NCBI GenBank assembly: GCA_012512705.1
Contig: JAAZDR010000314.1
Location: 1-10,518 of the forward strand
Reading direction: 5' to 3'
Length of the DNA: 10,518 nt
DNA from: Bacillota bacterium
Lineage (GTDB): Bacteria > Bacillota > Dethiobacteria > DTU022 > JAAZDR01
Shown here: one piece after another, positions 1 through 4,814 of the stretch
Layout of the letters: each line of letters begins with the position of its first letter
Position numbering within the stretch: position 1 is the stretch's first letter
Program-made: the position numbers and the translations under genes
The notes under the pieces: model-generated
Told to the model about the DNA's origin: nothing
What the model saw: only the letters and a program-made list of their open reading frames with translations
The model's database searches: none

Positions 1-75
1 ACAAAGGACCTTGATAGATTTATGCCCTGGTCAGAAGACATACCTGATTACTGCCGCACCTCAAAGACAAAATAG
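1..75 (+). CDS. IS66-family transposase (TnpC), C-terminal 24 residues only
   Basis: Partial gene, cut by the window start. Frame 1 reads 24 codons and stops at TAG (73-75). The visible tail contains LDRFMPWSEDIPDYCR, which matches the acidic/aromatic tail commonly seen at the C-terminus of IS66 TnpC transposases (an L-PW-E--P--CR pattern, recalled from the family). The catalytic DDE domain would lie upstream of the window. The assignment rests on this tail plus the IS66-like terminal repeat 36 bases after the stop codon. The chance of a coincidental open frame is moderate given the short length, but the two signals agree. Confidence 0.7.
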   Translation, partial: TKDLDRFMPWSEDIPDYCRTSKTK

Positions 76-110
76 AACTACTACAGCCAACGCTTAGTTA
101 CAAGGCGGGG

Positions 111-126
111 GCGTTTTGACGCTTAC
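111..126 (+). repeat. IS66 terminal inverted repeat (right end)
   Basis: The bases read outward as GCGTTTTGACGCTTAC. On the other strand this begins GTAAGCGTC, the signature of IS66-family ends. The repeat also supplies the TTG at 116 that an ORF caller would use as the start of the next gene, so that start is an artefact of the insertion. Confidence 0.68.
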
Positions 127-467
127 AAATAACGGATGGTTTATAGATTTTGATATGCCTCTTGAAGTGATTTCTGAACTGAATCTTCTAATTAAGAATA
201 GAGCATTTGATAAAATTGACGAACTCCTAATCGAATATTTCGAGCGCAATCTAACAACGATTAAAGAATTCCTTCTTGAGCAGTATCCAGATCGCAGAAA
301 AGTATTAGAAGCAGGTTTCCGTGCGCACGCTGCAAAGGAATACGAGCTTTCAGTGCTCGCATTTTTAAGCCAAGTCGATGGGATGTTCAAAGAGAAACTC
401 AGTGTTGACTTTTTTGAAAAGAGAAATAAGATCCCTGCAAGGGCGGAATGTTATAGGATATACGAAG
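127..467 (+). pseudogene. Hypothetical protein, 5'-truncated by IS66 and interrupted by IS3 (5' fragment)
   Basis: The frame is open from within the IS66 end (TTG at 116) to a stop at 496, but the genuine gene portion probably runs from about 127 to 467, between two insertion sequences. The protein segment has GWFIDFDMPLEVISEL near its start, then a charged helical stretch, then QVDGMFKEK; the last eight or nine residues come from IS3. The start lies inside the IS66 terminal repeat, so the native N-terminus is missing or displaced to the far side of IS66. From memory, this resembles a family of uncharacterised proteins, about 200-300 residues long, found in mobile regions and ending in an RHxxxHG motif; that motif is found across the IS3 element at 1843-1860. 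The function is unknown. Deleting 468-1749 joins the two fragments in frame (RIYE followed by EYAVDELLQTF), which supports one ancestral gene. Confidence 0.62.
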
Positions 468-490
468 TGCCCCCCATTGTCAAGACACGA
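468..490 (+). repeat. IS3 right terminal inverted repeat (downstream of orfB)
   Basis: This segment matches the complement of 1723-1745 at 15 of 23 positions by eye, including the TGC tip, a CCCC block and AGACA-GA. The outer boundary was chosen because IS3 elements end in 5'-TG. Confidence 0.55.
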
Positions 491-520
491 TCTTAGGAAT
501 TATCCGAATAGCTCCTTTCA

Positions 521-1405
521 TTAGGCTGCAGGTTTCTGTGCATGCTGTTGGCGGAAGGTGTGGGGTGCGAGCCCTCCCAGCGAAGCATGCGGCCGAATTG
601 TGTTGTAATCATGTATATAGTGGTTGACGCCGGCAATCATCTCCCTTGGCGTGTTGTATTCGTTGATATAGATGTCTTCGTATTTTAGGCTGCGGAAGAA
701 GCGCTCAGTACGAGCATTGTCAAGGGCCTGTCCCTTTCCATTCATTGATATCTTCACCCGGTGAGCCTCTAGAAGGTCCAGGTAAGCCTGACAGGTAAAA
801 TGGCTACCTTGGTCTGAGTTGATAATCTCAGGTTTACGCCTGTATAATGCACGTTTTAAGCAACGAAGAACAAATTCCTTTTCTAGGCTGTAGCTAATCT
901 CATAATCCACAACTTCACGGGTATACCAATCGATAATGACAAATAGATATAAGAAGCCTTTTTCAAAAGGCAGATATGTGATGTCTATACCCCAGACATG
1001 GTCTGGATGGTCAATGACCAGATTACGTAGTAAATACGGCCGTACATACTGAGCATGATAGCGTTTGCTAAGGTTAGGACCGGGAAATAGGGCTATAATG
1101 TCCATAACGCGCATAAGACGTCTGACACGCTTCCTGTTAACGATATACCCATAGTTGCTTCGTAAATGATCAGTCATCTTGCGATACCCCCATGATGGGT
1201 GCTTTAAATGCGTTTGGTCAATAATTCTCATGATATCAAGGTTCTCCTGACTTTCGCCGTGCCCGAGATTAGTCTGCTCCTGGTTATACTTACGATAGAC
1301 ACTCGATCGATTAACTTCAACCAGCTCGCACTGTCGTTTTAGAGATATTTCTCGGGTAGTAAAAGAAACAAGCCTAATACGATCAGCCAGGGCCAAAGAT
1401 TTCAT
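521..1405 (-). CDS. IS3-family transposase OrfB, DDE integrase core
   Basis: This is the catalytic subunit of the IS3 transposase; in the family the active enzyme is normally an OrfAB fusion. From the ATG at 1405 it is 294 residues; the frame is open back to 1471. The N-terminal part has a helix-turn-helix-like region (RQCELVEVNRSSVYRKY), followed by an HTH_21-like segment (WGYRKMTDHLRSNYG). The rve core carries all three acidic residues: D in VWGIDITYL (about residue 141), D in NSDQGSHF (about 198) and E in ARTERFFRSLK (about 234), with the D-35-E spacing typical of IS3. The C-terminus has the family YNTIRPHASLGG-P signature. The gene looks intact. Its register is +1, not -1, relative to orfA, so fusion by ordinary -1 ribosomal slippage is not possible as written. 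It may be translated from its own ATG, or a fusion may arise by slippage on the A9 run. Confidence 0.9.
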   Translation of the reverse strand: MKSLALADRIRLVSFTTREISLKRQCELVEVNRSSVYRKYNQEQTNLGHGESQENLDIMRIIDQTHLKHPSWGYRKMTDHLRSNYGYIVNRKRVRRLMRVMDIIALFPGPNLSKRYHAQYVRPYLLRNLVIDHPDHVWGIDITYLPFEKGFLYLFVIIDWYTREVVDYEISYSLEKEFVLRCLKRALYRRKPEIINSDQGSHFTCQAYLDLLEAHRVKISMNGKGQALDNARTERFFRSLKYEDIYINEYNTPREMIAGVNHYIHDYNTIRPHASLGGLAPHTFRQQHAQKPAA

Positions 1406-1691
1406 TAGATTTTTTTTTGAGCCAATCCCGCTCAATAATGAGCTGGCCCACCTTTTGCTGCAGTATCGCAATTTCTTGCTCTTTTTCCTTCAGAATCCTA
1501 TCTTGATCTGAGGATCCTTTCCGGAATATCTCAGCTGCCCCTTCCTGAAACTGCTTGTACCAGGCGCTCAAAGTCGAAGGAGCAATTTGATATTTAGCAG
1601 CAAGTTCATTAAGCGTGCACTGGCCGGTAATTAACTCTATTACCACTTTAGACTTAAATTCAGCTTTATAAGCGTTCTTTTTCCTTCTCAT
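1383..1691 (-). CDS. IS3-family transposase OrfA, HTH protein
   Basis: 102 residues, normal for IS3 OrfA. Residues about 8-45 form the transposase_8-type helix-turn-helix (FKSKVVIELITGQ, LNELAAKYQIAPSTLSAWYKQF). Residues about 65-95 form a leucine-zipper-like coiled coil (ILKEKEQEIAILQQKVGQL, IIERDWLKKK) used for dimerisation. It recognises the terminal repeats and regulates or fuses with OrfB. The 3' end overlaps orfB, and the LKKK codons are a run of nine A. No Shine-Dalgarno sequence is visible upstream of the ATG at 1691, while a TATAAT hexamer ends only six bases before it, suggesting a very short leader or leaderless translation. Confidence 0.88.
   Translation of the reverse strand: MRRKKNAYKAEFKSKVVIELITGQCTLNELAAKYQIAPSTLSAWYKQFQEGAAEIFRKGSSDQDRILKEKEQEIAILQQKVGQLIIERDWLKKKSNEIFGPG
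1410..1418 (-). promoter_or_regulatory. A9 slippage tract at the orfA/orfB junction
   Basis: Nine consecutive A on the coding strand encode the KKK of OrfA. orfA codons start at minus-strand positions congruent to 2 mod 3 and orfB codons at 1 mod 3, so orfB is one base downstream (+1) in register. A transcript with eight A would fuse OrfA and OrfB in frame; with ten A the pair would have the canonical -1 relation. The tract is therefore either a transcriptional slippage site or the site of a single-base loss. Confidence 0.55.
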
Positions 1692-1697
1692 AGTCTC

Positions 1698-1726
1698 ATT
1701 ATATTCGGTTCATCCCAGTTTTTCAT
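1698..1726 (-). promoter_or_regulatory. Putative IS3 orfA promoter
   Basis: On the minus strand ATGAAA (1726-1721, four of six matches to TTGACA), a 17-base spacer and a perfect TATAAT (1703-1698) precede the orfA ATG at 1691. The expected transcription start falls at about 1692-1690, at the start codon itself. Confidence 0.4.
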
Positions 1727-1745
1727 GTCTCAGTTACGGGGAGCA
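1723..1745 (-). repeat. IS3 left terminal inverted repeat (upstream of orfA)
   Basis: Its complement begins TGCTCCCCGTAACTGAGACA and pairs with the other end at 468-490 (15 of 23 positions). The orfA promoter region overlaps its inner edge, a common IS3 arrangement. Confidence 0.55.
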
Positions 1746-1749
1746 TTAT

Positions 1750-1985
1750 AATATGCTGTTGACGAGTTGCTTCAAACATTCCTCTATATTTTTAGAAAGG
1801 AATATCCTATAGACTATTCGGAGTTTAAAAGACCTAAAGGGTTTACACAGTTAAATCGGCATATGATCATGCATGGTGAGGCAATAGACTATGGAAGTAG
1901 ATTAAATAGTCTAAAGGCACTTTCGTTAGTAAATCATATTGCAGATGCTTTAATGTCAATCGATGACGAGGTTGAGTCAGGCTAG
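1750..1985 (+). pseudogene. Hypothetical protein interrupted by IS3 (3' fragment, R-x4-H motif)
   Basis: C-terminal part of the gene whose 5' fragment is at 127-467. The frame is open from 1752 (after an in-frame TAA at 1749-1751) to TAG at 1983-1985. The tail contains LNRHMIMHGEAIDYGSRLNS followed by LKALSLVNHIADAL. From memory this resembles the end of a widespread uncharacterised family with a conserved RHxxxHGxxxxYGxxxNSLKAxSL pattern. RHMIMH fits R-x4-H, the spacing of the HEPN ribonuclease motif, but HEPN membership is an inference only. An ORF caller would start at the TTG at 1767; there is no ribosome binding site there and this piece is not an independent gene. Deleting 468-1749 restores continuity with the upstream fragment. 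Confidence 0.62.
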
Positions 1986-2281
1986 AAAGCTCCTTAACAG
2001 ATATTATAGCTTTCCTTACTATTTCCATGCCTTCCATGTAGGAAAAGAAACTCTAGGGTTTCTAGTAGATTTATGTGTTTGAGGAAGCCTACCTCTATTT
2101 TCCCTTTATGGAAGTACAGACAGCATTAGCCTCGTTCAGACCATTCAAAGTGCATTAATCATTTGCGTAGCGCTCACTTTTCAGCATGAATAGTCATTCC
2201 TCTCTGAAAGTGAAACGCACATCGTTGTCCTCATAGCGGTTACTGAAAATCTTTACATCTAAGATTACTAGCGTTTAATCC
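1986..2281. other. Non-coding stretch with a possible gene remnant
   Basis: There is no convincing gene. On the minus strand 2194-2274 is a stop-to-stop frame of 26 codons plus stop without a start codon, reading VKIFSNRYEDNDVRFTFREE before its TGA. The composition looks protein-like and may be the tail of a decayed gene. Two short imperfect hairpins lie around 2013-2065 (AGAAAC with GTTTCT, TTTCCT with AGGAAA) but neither is followed by a T tract, so no terminator is called. Confidence 0.3.
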
Positions 2282-2845
2282 TCACCATAGCTTTAGAGGG
2301 CGATGAAGAAATGTGTATCGCTCTCTGTTCGGAGATCTGCTTGAGTAAATACTCTCTTCAAGCATTTTAGATGCCCCGATCTCATCCTTAATAATTACCG
2401 TTAGACCCTCTAATTCTTCTGGTGAAGGATCAAAACCAACCCATGAGGCCATAAAATCAAAGTGCGCACCATGTCTAAAGAGTCTCCCAGGCAAAGGATA
2501 ATGTTTGCGATTCCCCAAGAGAATCCCATAGCGCAGATAAGGATGTACTGTTTTGTGAGTGAATGCTTTTTGACTGTATGTAATGGCATCATGAGTGGTA
2601 ATGCTTTCTATCTTTAATTCGATTATCACCCTTGGCTTCCGGTGCCCTGGCTCTCCAGACTCCATAATAACCAAGTCTGTTTCATACACCATGTCCCGCA
2701 CATTGTAGTTTCCAGTCTTTCCATAGTTCACTACTTCCAAAGCATATGGAATTCTCTCAAAGGCCTTAACCTCGAGGTTTTCCATGCTACAGCATGCTTT
2801 AATCAACATCTCTTGGACTATCAACGTCCATTCTCTTTCTGTCAT
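2282..2845 (-). CDS. Orphan PD-(D/E)xK nuclease-like protein
   Basis: 187 residues. The ATG at 2845 follows AAGGAG by eight bases, a good ribosome binding site. The core matches a PD-(D/E)xK nuclease fold: D57 in VYETDLVIM, then E76 and K78 in VIIELKIE, followed by a helical segment (THDAITYSQKAF) and a hydrophobic strand (YLRYGILLG). That order is typical of restriction-enzyme-like and repair-type nuclease domains. The expected product is a soluble cytoplasmic DNA-acting enzyme. No methyltransferase, helicase or partner gene is adjacent, so a restriction-modification role is not supported. It sits 132 bases downstream of the broken secreted-protein gene on the same strand and may once have shared its transcript. 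The exact family is not recognised. Confidence 0.6.
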   Translation of the reverse strand: MTEREWTLIVQEMLIKACCSMENLEVKAFERIPYALEVVNYGKTGNYNVRDMVYETDLVIMESGEPGHRKPRVIIELKIESITTHDAITYSQKAFTHKTVHPYLRYGILLGNRKHYPLPGRLFRHGAHFDFMASWVGFDPSPEELEGLTVIIKDEIGASKMLEESIYSSRSPNRERYTFLHRPLKLW

Positions 2846-2977
2846 GCTATCTGCTCCTTAGCATGTAAAATCAAGCGATTCACTATTTGTGCCTCGACGG
2901 TTGTCTACCTGGCTGCCTCACTACTTTTACCACCCTCCCCCTACTACGCAACCGATCCGCGGGGCTTGATACTGTAA

Positions 2978-3516
2978 TTACTGATTCCAAAAAGCCCCGA
3001 ACGTCCGGAAATCCAGTTCAAAATAGAAATTCTTGAAGACCTCCTCTGTGACCGCCTCTTCGATTTTTATGGGAAGATCATAATCTGTTGCAGATAGGCC
3101 GGCATACGTTTCAAACTCATAATTCCCCGAAATAGAGATGCTCTTTTCAAGCATTATAAACCTCACTGAACCGCCTAGCTTCATGACATTAATTATTAGG
3201 TATAAGTCGTCGCTTTTCTCTTTCGCCATTACCTCATTAAGTTTGACCGCTATATCTTGGATGTAGATATTCTCGTATTTGTCATTGTAGTACACCTTAC
3301 TGGGGTTTGCTATTAATCCTATTTCAACGAGAAACGGCTCCTTGTCCTCAAAAGCAATTGGGTGCATATCCGTTTTTCCAAATACATAACCTTTTACCTG
3401 GTAGTTGTAATACCAACCTTCTCGGATAGCTGGATAATGATATGCACCACCCCTTTTATGCTTGAGGAGCAAGTAGTACGTTTCGCCCCCCAATATAACC
3501 TCCCGCAACTCCAACA
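2978..3516 (-). pseudogene. Secreted hypothetical protein split by IS21 (3' fragment)
   Basis: C-terminal 177 or so codons of a protein whose 5' part lies on the far side of the IS21 element at 6483-6742. The fragment appears to have its own ATG at 3517-3515, but that codon is made of the first base of IS21 (3517) and the first two bases of the target duplication, so it is a by-product of insertion. Joining 6742-6483 to 3509-2978 gives ...NFQLLELREVILGG... in frame, 264 codons including the stop. The fragment is rich in aromatic residues (YHYPAIREGWYYNYQVKGYVF) and beta-strand-like alternation, and ends in FRTFGAFWNQ. No catalytic motif is recognised. If translated from the hybrid ATG the product would lack the signal peptide and stay cytoplasmic. 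Confidence 0.75.
3510..3516 (+). repeat. IS21 target-site duplication, left copy (TCCAACA)
   Basis: TCCAACA is directly repeated at 6483-6489. The two copies immediately flank the terminal bases of the element, and removing one copy plus the element restores the host reading frame. IS21-family elements usually duplicate 4-8 bp, so 7 bp fits. Confidence 0.85.
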
Positions 3517-3522
3517 TGTTTT

Positions 3523-3614
3523 TTGCAAGCCCTTTTTCCTAAAAGTTGCAAACCATTTTTCCATAGTATTGCATCTCCATTTTCCACAAAGTTGCAAGTT
3601 CCATTTCCCCACCG
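3523..3614 (+). repeat. IS21 left-end array of four 23-bp units
   Basis: Four consecutive units begin TTGCAAG, TTGCAAA, TTGCATC and TTGCAAG at 3523, 3546, 3569 and 3592. Units 2 and 3 contain TTTTTCCATAGTA and TTTTCCACAAAG, which correspond to TTCCATAGTT and TTCCACAATA in the right end, so each unit has a specific partner. They are probable IstA binding sites. Confidence 0.8.
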
Positions 3615-3632
3615 CAAGTAGTGGGGAAATGG
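3601..3632. repeat. Perfect 11-bp hairpin at the left inner edge of IS21
   Basis: CCATTTCCCCA (3601-3611) and TGGGGAAATGG (3622-3632) are perfect inverted repeats around a 10-base loop. They lie between the end array and the stop codon of the third gene. On the minus strand no T tract follows, so it is not a standard intrinsic terminator. It might stabilise the mRNA 3' end or block outward or inward transcription. Confidence 0.6.
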
Positions 3633-3664
3633 ATGATTGCAGGCATTTAGTTCCATTAAGCTAT

Positions 3665-4045
3665 TCAAATCTCGGATGATCGAGTTTGAAGTCGCTCATC
3701 GGCCATTCTGGGAGATTCCAGACCGTGTTCTGACAGCTTATGCTCAAGTTCAATAATGTAGTCTCTAAGATCACGTATTTCATCCAGCCTTTCAATATAT
3801 AGACCCTTTAGATGCTTAAGCTCTTCCCGTAAGTATTTGGATCGTGTTTTAACCGTAACATCGAGTTCACCGGTCTCATAATTGCAGATATCGCGCCGAA
3901 TGTTTTCATAGAGATCCTGTTCAGTAAACTCGTATGGGAAGGGTTCTTCCCCGTATTTTGCAAGCAAGTACTTGTCGAGATCACCGGGAAAGGCTTTTCT
4001 GTATGAGCGCTCCAGCCTCTTGAGAATCTTTTTGTTCAAGACCAT
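3665..4045 (-). CDS. Accessory IS21-borne hypothetical protein (coiled coil)
   Basis: A third gene inside the IS21 element, downstream of istB. The ATG at 4045 is preferred over the ATG at 4066 because AAGGAGG lies nine bases before it and the istB stop (4049-4047) is just one base away, giving 126 residues and translational coupling; the longer version has 133. The N-terminal half has a basic and aromatic segment (LKRLERSYRKAFPGDLDKYL). The C-terminal half (from about residue 70: KYLREELKHLKGLYIERLDE and onward to ELEHKLSEHGLE) is strongly charged with heptad-like leucines, predicting a coiled coil. No known domain or catalytic residue is recognised. Its position in the istAB operon, inside the end repeats, means it moves with the element and suggests a role in transposition or target choice, which is inference. 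Confidence 0.7.
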   Translation of the reverse strand: MVLNKKILKRLERSYRKAFPGDLDKYLLAKYGEEPFPYEFTEQDLYENIRRDICNYETGELDVTVKTRSKYLREELKHLKGLYIERLDEIRDLRDYIIELEHKLSEHGLESPRMADERLQTRSSEI

Positions 4046-4046
4046 G

Positions 4047-4814
4047 TCATCTGCCCTCCTTCTCATTCGTCGGAGCTATTTGGTGGTAAAGCTCATTAAT
4101 GCTGGATTCTCTTAGCCGATTGTTTTCTCCGGGAAATAGAATCAGATGACAGTGGTGCATGAGCCTTCCGAGAAGGGCTGCAGTCATTTGCTCATCATAA
4201 AGCACGTTAACCCATCTTGAGAATTCTAAGTTGGTGTTTAGTATGATAGATTTCTCTTCATGTATCTCTGAAAGATAATCAAAGAGCAGCTGGGCGCCAG
4301 TACGGTCATACGGCACATAGCCCCACTCGTCGAGGATAGTAACAGATGCTTTCTTGAGTTTTTTCAGTAGCGTCCCCAGTGTCCCGGTATTCTTAGCTTC
4401 TGAGAGCTGGTTGACTAAAGATGCGGTACGGAAGAATTTGACCGGGATACCGTTTTTACAAGCTGTAACACCAAGCGCAATGGAAAGCATGGTTTTGCCC
4501 GTCCCTGTCCTGCCATACATGATGATATTCTTCTTTTCATGGATGAAATCAAGGGATTTTAAGCTTTCCGGTGTTAAGCCGGAAGGCAGTGTAATCTCAT
4601 CAAAACGGAATCCGTCAAATGTCTTGATGCTATAGAATCCTGCGGCATTAATGAGCTTTGTTGATCTGACCTGTTCCCGGTTCTTTAGTTCCTGAGCCAG
4701 TAATTTATACAAGTACTCCTGATGGGATTCACCATCGGTTATCATAGCCATATCCGCAAGGTTACGGCTTAACCTTAGCTTCTTGCAGCAAGCGATGATT
4801 TTATCTTCAAGCAT
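4047..4814 (-). CDS. istB: IS21-family helper ATPase IstB
   Basis: 255 residues, the usual length for IstB. It is a DnaC/AAA+-type ATPase that binds DNA, selects or remodels the target and stimulates the IstA transposase. Walker A is GRTGTGKT at residues 101-108, Walker B is VTILDE at 158-163, and sensor-type arginines lie toward the C-terminus (LLGRLMHHCHLILFPG). The ATG at 4814 overlaps the istA stop by eight bases (ATGCTTGA), so translation is probably coupled. The gene looks intact with no frameshift. Note that many annotation tools call this family DnaC-like or ATP-binding protein. Confidence 0.95.
   Translation of the reverse strand: MLEDKIIACCKKLRLSRNLADMAMITDGESHQEYLYKLLAQELKNREQVRSTKLINAAGFYSIKTFDGFRFDEITLPSGLTPESLKSLDFIHEKKNIIMYGRTGTGKTMLSIALGVTACKNGIPVKFFRTASLVNQLSEAKNTGTLGTLLKKLKKASVTILDEWGYVPYDRTGAQLLFDYLSEIHEEKSIILNTNLEFSRWVNVLYDEQMTAALLGRLMHHCHLILFPGENNRLRESSINELYHQIAPTNEKEGR

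Larger units (their letters stand above)
1..126 (+). mobile_element. 3' end of an IS66-family insertion sequence (partial)
   Basis: The window opens inside an IS66-type element. Two independent signs support this: the frame from base 1 encodes a typical IS66 transposase C-terminus ending at 75, and 51 bases later the sequence GCGTTTTGACGCTTAC (111-126) is the reverse complement of the GTAAGCGTC-type terminal repeat that ends IS66-family members. The element therefore ends at about 126. IS66 elements usually make 8-bp target duplications; here that would be AAATAACG at 127-134, but the other end is outside the window so this cannot be tested. Confidence 0.72.
468..1745 (-). mobile_element. IS3-family insertion sequence, about 1.28 kb
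   Basis: The element contains overlapping orfA (HTH plus coiled coil) and orfB (DDE integrase core) on the minus strand, the hallmark of IS3. Candidate ends begin with TG on both strands: TGCCCCCCATTGTCAAGACA at 468 and, on the complement from 1745, TGCTCCCCGTAACTGAGACA. A shared CCGAATA motif lies 37-44 bases inside each end. The length of about 1278 bp is normal for the family. It splits a hypothetical gene (127-467 and 1750-1985). No matching 3-4 bp target duplication is seen next to these ends (GAAG on the left, TTAT on the right), so the boundaries carry an uncertainty of a few bases, or the flanks have changed since insertion. Confidence 0.85.

Noticed and set aside
94..390. 98-codon minus-strand ORF
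   Set aside because: It is antisense to the broken hypothetical gene and extends into the IS66 end; no ribosome binding site and serine/arginine-rich composition typical of a shadow frame.
458..1754. ATAT or TATA as target duplication of the IS3 element
   Set aside because: ATAT does not restore frame; TATA restores register but creates a stop codon, and both put the ends away from the TG tips of the inverted repeats.
2642..2977. 111-codon plus-strand ORF
   Set aside because: It lies mostly antisense to the PD-(D/E)xK gene and has no ribosome binding site; the 2846-2977 gap shows nothing I can identify.
3515..3517. ATG as a genuine start codon for the 179-codon ORF
   Set aside because: The codon spans the IS21 end and the target duplication; the upstream half of the gene is found across the element.
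3394..3679. Short ORFs on both strands across the IS21 left end
   Set aside because: They run through the 23-bp repeat array and the hairpin, have no ribosome binding site and are explained by the repeats.
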